NCBI GenBank assembly: GCA_029339195.1
Contig: JAPTJF010000383.1
Span: forward strand, 1 to 62,029
DNA: 62,029 nucleotides
Direction of reading: 5' to 3'
Source of the DNA: Micractinium sp. NFX-FRZ
Taxonomy: Eukaryota > Chlorophyta > Trebouxiophyceae > Chlorellales > Chlorellaceae
Shown: positions 1 through 10,967 of the stretch, piece by piece
How positions within the stretch are numbered: position 1 is the first letter of the stretch
How the letters are laid out: the number at the start of each line of letters is the position of its first letter
Made by a program: the position numbers and the translations under genes
Notes under the pieces: model-generated
Seen by the model: the letters and a program-made list of their open reading frames with translations, nothing else
What the model was told of the DNA's origin: nothing
Databases searched by the model: none

Positions 1-138
1 GTGCGGCAGGGCACTCAGCTGCAGCTGGCTGGCTTGCAGCAGGAGCGGCTGCAGCGCTTTGCTGCCTTTGAGGCAGAACCTACCTCTCCTTTGCCCCTCG
101 CTGCATTCGTGACGCCTCTTCTGGCTAGCTCACGGTAG
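1..138 (+). CDS. 3' terminal exon of an unidentified gene (partial)
   Basis: Frame 1 is open from the first base of the window to TAG at 136-138 and encodes 45 residues, beginning VRQGTQLQLAGLQQERLQRF and ending LLASSR. The first part (QLQLAGLQQERLQRFAAFEAE) reads like an amphipathic helix. The stop is followed by about 190 nt of lower-GC sequence and then two TGTAA poly(A) signals, which is what a terminal coding exon plus 3'UTR would look like. No family is recognised. The 5' part lies outside the window, so the assignment rests on open frame, composition and the downstream signal only. Confidence 0.4.
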   Translation: MRQGTQLQLAGLQQERLQRFAAFEAEPTSPLPLAAFVTPLLASSR

Positions 139-286
139 CGGGAAGGCAGGGCGCTGCCCGGTGTCTGGATCCCCTTGCCGATGTGCATGCCCGTCTCCCT
201 GCCGAGCTGCCTTGGGTGAGCTGCTCCATTCTCGTCCTGCGATGCTTTCGCGCTCGCATCTCAAATGTGTCATTCATTCTGTATGC

Positions 287-400
287 TTGATTCATTGATC
301 AGCACAGGTTTGTGCTGAAATGACGTGTAACCCACGTTCAGTCAGTCAGTGATTGATTCATTGAGCATCACAGGTTTGTGCTGATAAGGCGTGTAACCCA
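287..400 (+). terminator. Tandemly duplicated poly(A) signal region (TGTAA x2)
   Basis: TGTAA, the usual green algal poly(A) signal, occurs at 326-330 and again at 392-396. Each lies in a near-identical segment starting TTGATTCATTGA (287 and 353) and running through CACAGGTTTGTGCTGA to GTGTAACCCAC, so this is a 66-bp tandem duplication. It would end the partial gene at 1-138. Confidence 0.6.
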
Positions 401-1228
401 CCTCAAGTCGAATCGGTGGCGCGGCGGGGCAACGCAGGCTGGCGGCGCGGTCCGGAAACGTGGGCCTGCTGCCAAGCTGGTGGGTGGCTGTGTCTGGCAT
501 GCATGTGGTGCCTGGCGGTGTGCTGCTGGGTCGCGGGAATGCGGGTTGTCAGGGTGACTGGCTGTTAGCCCTCAGCTGTGGTGTGCAATGACAGTCTGCC
601 CAGCCCCCTCGCCTGAAAGCCTGGGGTTTGTGGTGGGCAGTCCACCCGGCTGGCCGCCAGTTGGGACTCAGCCTGGCTGTGCCGCTGGCTGGGTGGGCCT
701 TCCACACCCCGGCTACGATCGACAGCCTGGTTGGAACGGCACACCCCCCGACTCCCCGCCTTCCTCCTCCTTCTCCTCCCGCCCGCCCGCCCTTTCCCCT
801 CCATTCTTTCCCTGTTCCTGGGCTCCCTCCTCTCCCTCTGGTCGCTGACCCGCTGGCAGTTTTGGTTGAAGGTGTGCTTCAATGCATCAATTCTTAGTGA
901 TCTGGCCACCACCCGGGGCGCTTTTGGCTCGTACTGCCCACTCAGCTTCCTGCTTTGCCTTCGCCTGTGGCGTGCATGCTTCAAGGCCACCTGTGCTTCG
1001 CACCTACAGAGGGGGATGCTTACCAACCGGACACGTGTGGGCACAAGCTCCAGCACGCACCATTTCAAACAATGCAGAGCACAGCCACCTAACAGAGGTC
1101 AGCAGCAGCAGAGGTCAGCAGCAGCAGCAGAGGTCAGCAGCAGCAGAGGTCAGCTGCTGCTGCTGCTATGTCGCCAGTGCTGCTGCCACCAGCCTGCTTT
1201 GCCCAGGACACACACATTGTGGAAGGAT
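401..1228. other. No gene supported
   Basis: GC-rich sequence with pyrimidine-rich runs around 740-840. Several overlapping ORFs exist on both strands but they are biased in composition (Pro/Arg/Ser), with no conserved motif and no consistent splice pattern. I see no gene here. Confidence 0.5.
1094..1172. repeat. CAG/AGGT minisatellite
   Basis: Short tandem units of CAGCAGCAG plus AGGT, repeated about four times and ending in a CTG-rich run. This is simple-sequence DNA, which makes the ORFs crossing it (Ser/Gln-rich, Ala-rich) suspect. Confidence 0.85.
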
Positions 1229-1789
1229 CTACAGCCGCAGCTGCTCCAGCCGGTAGTGCGTCACCCCCACCGGCGCCACCGCCATCAGCGCCGCAGCCGC
1301 AGTGTCTGCAGGCAGGGACGCATACGTAGCAGAGCAAGGGGCATGAGCCAGTAGGGACTGTTGAAAGGTGGGTGCTTCAGACCCGCCGAAGCAGGCGCCA
1401 CGTTGGTGGTCGCGAACCAACGCTGCCGCCCGCAGTGTGTGCGGGCGGGGGCCAGGGCCACAGGGAGAGAGGCTGGCGGGGCGGCGCAATTGCAGCTGCA
1501 GGTGGGGCCTCCTAGGCGGGCACAGCGCACGCAGCACACAGCGCTCCCACTGCTGGCCATACACAGAAACCCTCCTCCAGGGTCTGTCTCGCAAGTTTCG
1601 TTGCGAAAAAACAGATGCAAGCCCAAAGAAGCAAGCAGGGTAAAAATCACAGTGTTCAAGTCCCCCCACGCCAGGCCTGGGGGGGGGTGGCCAGCGAAGG
1701 GCGGCCGCACCTGGGTCTGCGTAGGCTGGGCCCTCGGCGGGCGCCCCCGCCGCACGCAGCTCCGAGAACGTCCCCTCGTGGTGCCGCAC
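1229..1789 (-). CDS. Possible unresolved gene fragment
   Basis: The minus strand shows one convincing exon shape at 1711-1789: an acceptor CCCCGCAG, an open segment VRHHEGTFSELRAAGAPAEG..., then a CAG|GTGCGG donor. Downstream, one frame ends with MAVAPVGVTHYRLEQLRL and TAG at 1229-1231. I could not connect these into one phase-consistent model and recognise no family. The region is also crossed by other long alternative frames. Treat it as a hint that a minus-strand gene, or the remains of one, lies between about 1.2 and 2.2 kb. Confidence 0.22.
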   Translation of the reverse strand: MRHHEGTFSELRAAGAPAEGPAYADPGAAALRWPPPPRPGVGGLEHCDFYPACFFGLASVFSQRNLRDRPWRRVSVYGQQWERCVLRALCPPRRPHLQLQLRRPASLSPCGPGPRPHTLRAAALVRDHQRGACFGGSEAPTFQQSLLAHAPCSATYASLPADTAAAALMAVAPVGVTHYRLEQLRL

Positions 1790-2298
1790 CTGCGGGGTAC
1801 AACCGGGGCAAGCAGGGGCGTGGGAACTGTGGTTAGCGGGGACGTGGAGCGTGCGTATGCGGGAGAGGAAGTGCAAGAGGAGGAGGCCGGCCCGGAGCAG
1901 CTAGTACCCCTACCTGCGGCAGCAAGGGCATGTTGGTCGTGAGACGCACAGATGAAACGAGTGGAGCAAAAGGCAGCGCTTGCAGCGGTTGTCCATGCGG
2001 CTCCGACAACCTCCCTTCTTTGCACCGCAGCCGCAGCGCCGGACGCACTGGTGACAACGGCAGTGCAGGTAAGGGAAGTGAGCGAGGGCATAAGAGAGAG
2101 GCGTCCGCGCACCTGTGGGAGCAGGGGCGGCAAGGAGAGACCAGATTTAGCATGCACGCCGAAGCGACAAAGACAGCAGAGCGAGGGGCGGTTTGATTGT
2201 GCACACACATAAGTGGGCAAGGGGAGGCAGTAACTGTGGCATTGCCAGCGCTTGCATGTTGCCCTTGCCTCCGCTGCTGCCATGGAGCAAGTCAACGC

Positions 2299-2303
2299 TT
2301 ACA
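2299..2303 (-). terminator. Poly(A) signal TGTAA for the TIP41-like gene
   Basis: TTACA on the plus strand reads TGTAA on the coding strand, about 80 nt after the stop codon of the TIP41-like gene. Position and motif fit the green algal poly(A) signal. Confidence 0.6.
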
Positions 2304-2383
2304 GCGGCTGCAGCTCAGCAGGTTCGCTCGCTGCTTTGCAGCCCATGAAGACAATGTCAATTTCCTTTTTAGTAACACGTCAA

Positions 2384-5300
2384 TCATGTCGCATTGATCA
2401 CCTCACGCAGGACCTTGGCTGCTGGGGGTGCCGGCGCATCAAACTGGCAAAAGACGCGGGTCTGCGGGGTGGGGGAGCAGGCAGGCAGGCAGGCGGTGGT
2501 CAGCGCATGCATTGTCCCCTGGTTTCTGGGGCTCCAAGCTGCAATCCCATGCTGCCCTGTGCTGCCCCGTGCTGCACTGTGCTGGCCCCATGCTGCCCCA
2601 CCCACCCACCCACCCACCCCGGCCCCGCCCCCACACACACCGCCCTGCATGTCCCCAGCACTACACACCCTGTGCTCACCTCTCGCACCCGCACCGTCAC
2701 GCGGCCCACAACCCCTCCTTCCCACACTCCCTACCCACCTTATCCCACTGTGCTCCCCAAACCAGGCACGGCCTATCCCCGGTCCCATCCCCCATCCCCT
2801 CTCCTCTCGCTCTCACCTCTCGCAGCCGCACCATCACGTGATCCACCCGCAGCCAGAAGCGCAGCAGCACGTACCAGCAGCGCGGCATCACACGCACCTG
2901 CACACGGGGATGGAGCGAGGGCATGGCCGACGTGGCACGTGAGACAATCAGTGCCGATGGTGGTGCTGCTGCTCCTGGTTCTGGCCTGCCAGTGGTGGCT
3001 GAGGCCCATGGCTATGTGTGCCCGCCCAGCCACCACAGCACACCACACCACACCACCCGCCCGCCTTCGAACTAGCGCCAATACAACGACACTGTCCATC
3101 TCCCTGCCCCGACCCGCCACCACACCCGCCGACCCACCCAGCAGTAAGGCACTCCGTCTTCTGATCGTTCCCACTTGAATCACATCTGAGAAGAGCAGCA
3201 GCGGCCATTTAGCTCACCTCACACACCTTGCCGCCGCACACAGGACACAACACCCACCATCACTCTGCCTCACTTCGCGCCCAGCACCCTCACGCTCCCA
3301 TGCCCCAACCGCGGTACCCACACTCACACCGACCAGCAAAGCACCAACACCCTTGCCATTCCCTTCCGCCCCGCCCTCCCGCCGAGCCTACCAACCTGCG
3401 CTGCACATACAGAACGAATGCGACATCCCCTAAAACACTCACTTTGACGGACACCCGGGAGGAGCCGTGGTCGTCCAGCTCAGACTCGCACAGCGCCAGC
3501 TCATCGTAGTACAGAATCGGATCGCGGCTGGTCAGCAGGCCCCGGTTGATCTGCTCGGAAGTTTGCTCCCATCTGAGTGATGATGGCGCGGGCGCCGCCG
3601 CTGCCTCCTGCCCTGGCTGCCCCGGCGGCGGCTCCTGCTGCTGCACGTCGCCGCCTGCTGCTGCTGCTGCTGCTGCTGCCTCTGCAGCTGGTGGCCCGTT
3701 GGCTGCTGCGCCGCTGCCACTGCTGTCGCTGCTGCTGCCGTCTGTGGGAGCCGTGCCGAGGCTGCCGGTGTAGGAGGTGGTGTAAGTCCTGCGGTGCGAG
3801 GCGGGCACAGGGGACTGGGTTGCCATGTGCAGGCAACTCAGGGGGAGCAAGGAAGGGTCGGCATCCTTGGTTCAGGTGCTCGCTGCAGACCCACCGCGCA
3901 TGCCAGCCAGCCAGCTGCTGCTGTGGTCACAAGGCTAGCTCAGCACGCAGACGAGTCGGCCCGCACACCCTGCTGCAGCGCCGCACTGCCCTCCCTGCCA
4001 GCCTCCCTTCCCCCACCCTTTGCCACAACCCTCGCTCCACCCTCTTGCCTAGGCCCTCCCTCACCAGTCGTTCTCCACCATCTGTTGCATGTGTACCTCG
4101 CAAGTCCTGCCACCACCCTTTGTTGACCACACCCCTCGCGCCCCCCCTTGCCTAGGCCCCCCTCACCAGTCATACTCCACCGTATGTGTACCTCGCACGC
4201 CCGGCTGGCGCCCTCTCTGACCGTGCCCTTGTTTCCCTCTTCCACCCCCCCAACCCCCCCCCCCCCACCCCCCCAACCCCCCAACCCCCACCCCCACCCC
4301 CCTCACCAGTCATACTCCACCGTCTGTGCCGCATGGGCCTCCACATCCTGCTGCCGTGCACGCATCCAGTCCTCCGACTCCCCCACACGCACCGGCTCTG
4401 CAGGCCAGTTTCAGGAAGGTCGGTGGATGAGGGTCGGTGCACAAAGGTCGGTGGGGCAATGTGCTGGCAGGCCATCAAAGAGGCGGCAGCAGGAGTGAAG
4501 GGTATGGCTGGGCAAGCGGCAGGGGAGGGAAGGCGATGCAGTGGCCCAAGAGCGAGCTGAGTGCCCCGTCTTGAGCTACAACAGTATCTGGTCTAGCGCA
4601 GCCGGGCGCTGCAAGGCCTGCCAGCGCTGCAGCGCACCTGACGTGTCGGCCAGCCAGCCTTTCAAGGCATCCAGCGCTGTGAAGCTGCAGGACGGGAGTG
4701 GGGCAGGGGGGCAGGTGCATTGTTGGGACCAGTACGAGCAAAGGATCCTGCAAACGGGGGGCTGGCTGCCTTGCACCCAGTCCAGCAGCAGCAACAGCAG
4801 CGAGAGCGACAGGCACGAGAGCAGCAGCAGTGCTGGCGACAGGTCTGAGGCAGCGGCAGCGGCGAAGGCGGCAGCGCAAACAGGGCGACGGCATGCACCC
4901 AGCAGCTGCAGCACAGCATGCTCATGCCGCTGCCCGTAGGCATCGATGTAATTGATTGATTGATTAGGCAGTAGCAGGCGAGACACAGCACTACCTACCA
5001 CCCAGCAGCAGTGCAGCGGCAAGAAATCACAAGGGAAAGGCAGGCACCTGATGCTGGCGCCGCTGGCCTCCCACCATGCATGCCAAGGAACGGCATTACC
5101 ACCCAGCCGCAGCGCGGCAGGCAACAAAACAGAGCAAGATTATATTAACAAGAGCAACGCAGGCACCTGATGCTGGCGCCGCTGGCCTCGTGCGTGAGGC
5201 GCAGGTAGTTGTGCCCGTAAAACTGCTCGGGGGCGGCCAGCGCCCCCAGGCTGTGCTTGAGCTCCTCCAGCTCAGCATCGGCTGCGGAGGGAATTGGGGA

Positions 5301-5768
5301 GGCGGGAGGGCTGTGCATGGAGGCTGTGGGGAGGCTGTGGAGAGGGAGTGAGGGAGGAGCGGCGGCGGCGGCGGCAACTTGAGAAGGAGGCGGCAGTGAG
5401 AGCGCAGGAAGCAATTCGTCACCCGTATTCCCTGTCCAGCTACTGGTGTGAGAAGCACGCAAGGAAGTGATAAGCTCATCCGTTGGGGGCACAACGGCAC
5501 AGCCATCCAAGGGGCAGCGGCAGCGGCGGCAGGTGGCAGGCGGCGCACTCACTGGTGATGGGCCCCTTGTGGCTGCTGATCACCCAGCCGCCCACACGCA
5601 CGCCGTGGCCTCCTTCCAGCATGGAACCGCCAGCCAGCTTGACAGCTGCAAAGCGAGAAAGGCAGGATTGTTTAGCGGCAAATGGCGGAACGATCGCTGC
5701 CTCTCCGCTTTTCAAGCAAACATGCAGGGCTCACCCTTCTCATCCACGGTGCCACCCGAATAAATCAT
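2384..5768 (-). CDS. TIP41-like protein (PP2A / TOR pathway regulator)
   Basis: A 294-aa TIP41-family protein (PF04176). In yeast and animals TIP41/TIPRL binds PP2A-type phosphatase catalytic subunits downstream of TOR. Eight exons, 5' to 3': 5768-5735, 5645-5553, 5281-5167, 4684-4638, 4397-4307, 3788-3443, 2897-2817, 2461-2384. All phases agree. Diagnostic stretches, in family order: GGWVISSHKGPIT, ELEELKHSLGALAAPEQFYG, ISFTALDALKGWL, RVGESEDWMRARQQDVE, YDWTYTTSYTGSL, ILYYDELALCESELDDHG, VRVMPRCWYVLLRFWLRVDH and RLRETRVF. A low-complexity Gly/Ser/Ala/Gln insert lies between the YTGSL and WEQTSEQI segments. The start ATG 5768 opens a short first exon (MIYSGGTVDEK). Introns 3 and 5 carry copies of the preceding exon ends. 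The gene is divergent from the phosphatase gene, with a 403-bp spacer. Confidence 0.93.
4044..4323. repeat. Copies of the TIP41 exon 5 3' end and donor in intron 5
   Basis: The true exon 5/intron 5 junction occupies 4301-4323. The same 23 bases recur exactly at 4161-4183 and in diverged form at 4059-4081. The two intronic copies are 102 bp apart and share further flanking sequence (TTGCCTAGGCCC before, TGTGTACCTCGCA after), so a segment spanning the junction was duplicated and then duplicated again. Confidence 0.9.
5041..5189. repeat. Copy of the TIP41 exon 3 3' end and donor in intron 3
   Basis: Positions 5041-5070 repeat 5160-5189 without a mismatch. The segment holds the last 23 nt of exon 3 (codons for ...GASI), the CAG|GTGCCT donor and a few intron bases. 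The copy is intronic and would offer a decoy donor. Confidence 0.95.
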
Positions 5769-6171
5769 GGCCGCAAATAAGTACACAACGCAAGGCTGCT
5801 CCGCGGCGGCTGCTGCTCCGCGGCGGCTTCAAAGCCGCAGTCCAGCTGCTGAGAAGCGCGGTGCGATAGACGGCAGGATACATGCCAAACGAAGCTGCCG
5901 CCCCTCATGCACAGAGCGCCAGCTCCTCGCCGCCCATGTGGCGCAGGCGCCACGGCGCTCGCCGCACGCCTGCTCCTCATCCTTGGGGCATGCTTGGGTC
6001 ATCCTGAGCTCCTGTGTTTGTCGCACACTCATTCTTCCAAGGGCCTTTTGTCCTTTGCAGTAACAGTCCAGCCTGTTTGGCCAGGCTGGTTTGCCTCTCA
6101 GAGTCTGTCTCCGTGCAGGCACCCTACCTCTACCACCCTGCCCTCTTCCCACTCTCGTCACCCCTCTGAGC
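5769..6171. promoter_or_regulatory. Shared 5' region of the TIP41-like and phosphatase genes
   Basis: A 403-bp spacer separates the two divergent start codons, so both promoters and 5' leaders must lie here. It includes GCGGCGGC-rich runs near 5800-5830. I could not assign a TATA box or other specific element. Confidence 0.4.
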
Positions 6172-9100
6172 ATGGCAGAGGCACCCTGCCCAGCGCCCCC
6201 GCTGTCCAAGGCCGACAAGCAGGAGCAGCCTTTCCACGAGGCGGCGGCAGCGGCGGTGGCCGACCTGCCGTCCGTGGCAGACCCAATTCAGGTGCACACT
6301 GCGCAGCCCGGTCAGCAGCTGCGCTGCGGCGCCGGCGTGGGCGCTGCGTTGTGCATAGTTTGTGGAGTGCGCACTTGTCTGGGGCGCGAGGGTATCGAAA
6401 GTTAAAACATGGGGAGCAGACCAGGTGGCTGGCGCATATAGCCTCGCAGCCTAACCGCCCACCAGGGGGTGTGAGCAGCTGGCGTCTGCGCCGCCACTCT
6501 TGCCAGCACTCCACCGCCCGCCCGCCCGCCCGCCTGCCCGCCCCACGCTGTCCGCCTGTGCAGCGTGCGCGGGACCGGGCTCAGGGCGTCAACTTCCGTG
6601 ACCTGCACACCGTGGGGGGCGTCATCCAGCCGGGGCGCGTGTACCGCAGCAGCCAGGCGAGTTGGAGGGCCACGAGGGGAGGAGGAACAAACAAAGAAAC
6701 AAAAGGGAGCAAGGGGAAGAGCACACAAGAGCGGTGGGTCGCGCCGTGTAGGGGGGGCATCCAACCGGGGGGCGTGCACCGCATCCATCCAGGTGGGTTG
6801 GGAATGGGGCAGCAGCAGTCAGCGGTTGGAGGCGGAGCGTGTGGCAACCACGGCGGAGTGGAAGCATACTATGGGGAAGGGCAGTGGGGGCTGCCGTCCC
6901 CCGAGGGTCCAAGGGGATCTGCCCTGCCGAGAGGATGGGTGGGCAGGGTTGCGCACCCATGTGCAGGATTGCCTGTGGGGACGCCTGCACGGCCACGCCC
7001 TGGCGCACCGCCGCACGGCTGTGCTGGACCTGAACCGCACCAAATGCCTTCAACCCTACCCACCCACCCACCCTCCCTTGCACACACCCTCACCAAGCGC
7101 CTTGCCTCCATAAAGCTTCTTCCTAGCGCGCTTGATAGCGGGGTTCTGATTGTTATCCAAGGATTACGTTGTTATCCAAGGATTACAATCCAAGGCCTCT
7201 ATCAAGCGCGCTAGGAAGAAGCTTTATGGAGGCAAGGCGCTTTGTGAGGGCACTCAGGACTGCAGCGTGCGGCTCCATGTTGGGCAGGCCTCTCCTGCAG
7301 CAGGCCCAACATGGAGCCGCACGCTGCAGTCCTCCAGGGCCTGTCCAAGAAAGGGGGGCAGAGGTGTAAACCAAAGGTGTGTCGGCAGGTAAGTGCAGGC
7401 AAGGTGTGTCCTCAAAGTACGGGAGTTGAGGCCTGCCGGCTGGGGTCGGGTACGTGAGCTGGACTGCGAGGAGCAGTTGCACGCGGGGGCCATTACAACA
7501 AAGGTGCCCCACACACATCCAGTTAGGACCCACGCACCCATCCTTCCCCCACCCCCCGCAGGTGGTGAGCGCTCGGGAGCTGGAGTCGCTGGGTGTGAAG
7601 GCGGTGCTGGACCTGCGCCAGCCGGCGGTGGGGTGCAAGACGGAATGCGCCAACATACGGCAGGCGCTCAGGTGAGGGGGAAGGGGAGGCGACGAGGGGC
7701 GCGAGTAGGGAGATGCCCGTTGCTGCGGGCTGCAAAAAGGGGTTTAACACACGGGCAGTGCCAGTCCTGCGGGCGGGTGGGGTGCAGGACGGGGGGGGGC
7801 CAACCATATGGCAGGCGATGACGTGAGGGGGAGAGGTGGCCGCCCCCGCAGGGCGGCAGCCAACCCAGCAACCGGAAAGGTGAAGGGTGAATGTAGGGGG
7901 CTGCCCGTCGGCTGCGGGCTGCAAGGACCAGAAGCGCCGACGGACATGCACGAGCGGGCAGTTAGGCGGGACGGGAGGCTAGGTCGAGGCATTGGTGGGG
8001 GATGATGCTGTCTAACGAGTGCTGCCCTCATGGTTGCTGCAGCACGTGCTGTCTACCAGCCAGGAAGCGGGGGTGGGGCACCTTACAACGAGGTAGTGCA
8101 CATACATGCTGCCCTGCCCCCGCCCTGCTGCGCAGGCGCAGCTGCTGGGGCTGCTTCGGCTGGCTGCAGGGGCTGCTGGGGGGCGGGCGCTACGCGCGCG
8201 GGCGGCACAGCAGCGGCAGCAGCAGCGGCAGCGGGGCGGAGCCGGCGCCAGCGCCCTGCCACCGCTGCACCCAGGACACGTGCGAGCACTATGGCATCCG
8301 TGCACGCGTGTACCATGGTGGGCGGGCGGGTGGCAGGATGGGAGCCCACTGTTGAGGGTGGCAGGATTTCAAGCGTTGTGGGCCTGCCACGTCAGCACAC
8401 CGTAAAAGCAGGGGGCAGCACTTCCTGGGCACGCACACCCCACCTCCTGCCCCCACTTCCCTGCCCAGTCCTGCGTGCTGCTGCTGCGCATTCACTGGGA
8501 GCTGCCGTGCGGCCTCCCCTGACGCCCCAAGCCTCGTTCCCGCTGCCTCCCCCCCATCTGCCCCCTCTGCTCCGGCGCCACCCCCCGCTTCCCCCCAGTG
8601 GACCTGCTGCCCACCCGCGTGTCGCTGCGAATCCTGTGGGAGCTGCCGCACTGGGGGTTGTCGGTCTCGAGGGGCCTTGCCGCCCCTCTGTTCTGAACCT
8701 CACTCCACTCTCCCTCTTCCCCCCTTCTCCCCCTTCCCCCCCCCCCCGCCCACCCCCCTCACCAATGGACCTGGCCTCCCTCTCTTACTCTCACTTTCCC
8801 CCTGCCCCCTCCCATTTCTTCCCTTCCCAGTGGACCTGCTCCCCACCCGCGTGTCGCTGCGCATTCTGTGGGAGCTGCCGCGCGGCCTGCAGGCGCGCGT
8901 GCTGTGGGCGGCTGCGCGCCGGAAGCACCCCGAGCCGATCGTGGCGGGTCAGTGGGTGTAGCAGTGGGGAGGGTGGGTGCATGCACACCCCTTGGCTACA
9001 GCTCTGTTCGCGAGCTGTGCTGTGGGCGGCTGTGTGGCGCACAACCACTTTTGCACCGATTGTGGCGGGTCAGTGGGGGAGTGGCATGCATGTGTGCCCA

Positions 9101-10936
9101 GGCTCCCTGGGGCGGGTGGCTTCCCTGCACAGCCTTGGCTGCAGCCTTGAGCAGGCGCGCCTTGAGCAGGCGGCTGCGCGGCGGAGGCACGCAGAGCCAA
9201 TCGTAACGGGTCACAGCGGGAAGGCACTGGCCTGCTTGCAGGCCGGCAAACCAGCAGGGGATGGGGCCGGTGGACGCACGCCGGCGATTCCACAGGCGGC
9301 AGCAGGTGCCGTCGGGGGTTGCCAGCCTGCACTTGCCTGCGTGGCACTCTGCCCCCCGCCCCCCCACCCACCCACCCTTACCCCTTTCCAGAGCTGTCTT
9401 TCCACGCTGTCCCTCCCAACCACTGCCCCTCCCTGTGCCGTCCCTCCCTGCCGCCCCCCCACGTGAGCTGCAGGCGCAGTGGCCGACCCTGAGGTCATGG
9501 GGTACCTGAAGCTCTACACACTGCTGCTGGAGCGGGCGCAGCCAGCGCTGGCGGCCGCGCTGCGCCTGCCCGCCGACCCCGCCAACTTCCCACTCCTGGT
9601 GCACTGCATCCACGGTGCGGTTTCGGTTGATGGCAGGGACAGGGCAGGTGGTGACAGGCGTTGAGGGGTGCTGGAGAGGGTGGCATGCCCCTGCCGGTGC
9701 ACTGCATCCATGGTGGGGTGCGATGTGATCATGGCAGCTCCTGGGGACAGGGCAGGCGGTGGCAGGGGCGTTGAGGGGTGGGGAGAGGGCGACTTTCTAC
9801 CGCTGGTGCACTGCATCAACGCTGGGTGCAGTGTGATAATGACAGGTTTGGGTGGGCTGCCGCAACCTGGAAATCATGGTGTTGCTGCTGCCGCTGCCGG
9901 TGCCGCTGCCACTGCTGCTGCCACCGCTGCCACTGCCGCAGCTGCCGCCGGGGGTGCTGCACTGCCACTGCTGGGACGGGACACTCAACTACCAGTGCTC
10001 TGCCCCGTTTGACGCTGCAGGCAAGGACCGCACCGGCCTGGTGGCCATGCTCCTCCTGCTGCTGTGCGGGGCAGACCGACAGGTGGGAGGGCGGGGCGCC
10101 AATTGGGGCGTAGGGTGCCGCGCTGACATCATGCCGGCGGTGCAGGTTGCTTTGCACCGGGCTGGGCTGGGCTGGTGTGTGCTGCCTGTGGTTGCAATGC
10201 CGCCCGTGCCGGGCCTGCCCCCATCTGGAACCGGTTCATGCTGTGCATGATGTGCCTGCTGTGTTGTGCAGGCTGTGGGTCAATACTATGCCCTGTCCGA
10301 AGCGCTGCTGCTGTGCTGTGGTGTGCCGCTGCTGCGCCTGACATGCCTGCTATGCCTGCTGTGCCTGCTGCGCTATGCAGGCTGTGGTTCAGGACTATGC
10401 CCTGTCGGAGGCGCTGCTGCTTGAGAGCCGGGAGAAGCGGGAGCTGCTGGGGCTGCAGGAGCACCTGACCACTAACCAGGTGGGAACCAGAGGCAGCCCT
10501 GCACATGAGTGAGTAGCACTACTATGGAGTGACCTATGGGCATGCCTCATCAATCATTACCTGTCGTTATCGAGGGGCACACACATGTGGGTGGCTGGGG
10601 CCATGAGAAGCGGGGGCTGCTGGGCCAGCAGGGGTACCTGACCACCAATCAGGTGGGAATCAAGGGCTGGCACGCATTACTGTAGGGGAGGCGTGGGGTT
10701 AGTCAGGCCCCGGCTGCTGGAGTGTGGGCAGAGCAGAAAGCCTCACAGCTTTAAATAAAAGGCAAAGAAACTGAAAAAGTTGGAGGTGGTGGCGGAAGTG
10801 GCACTCCAAAATTGAAGCAGGACGGTTGAGGAGCTGCGCTACGCGGAAGCCCGCGACTGCCTGACGCCGGTAGCCGGCGAGGGCCCCCCCCACCAGGGGG
10901 CCCACACCTCTGCTTGCAACCCACTGCCAAGGCCGC

Positions 10937-10967
<31 letters not shown>

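Noticed and set aside
1285..2295. 336-aa minus-strand ORF
   Set aside because: No recognisable domain, biased composition and internal intron-like signals. Kept only as a low-confidence hint of a fragment at 1229-1789.
2252..3178. 308-aa plus-strand ORF over the TIP41 3' exons
   Set aside because: Pro/Thr/His-rich, no motif, and antisense to three well-matched TIP41 exons.
6752..6792. Second copy of phosphatase exon 2 as the true exon because it has a GT donor
   Set aside because: Conserved VYRSSQ is lost and its length breaks the frame; the GC donor at 6657 gives the conserved protein.
8599..8700. First copy of phosphatase exon 5 as the true exon
   Set aside because: After WELP it diverges and meets a stop, with no donor. 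The copy at 8831 continues to a donor that joins exon 6 in phase.
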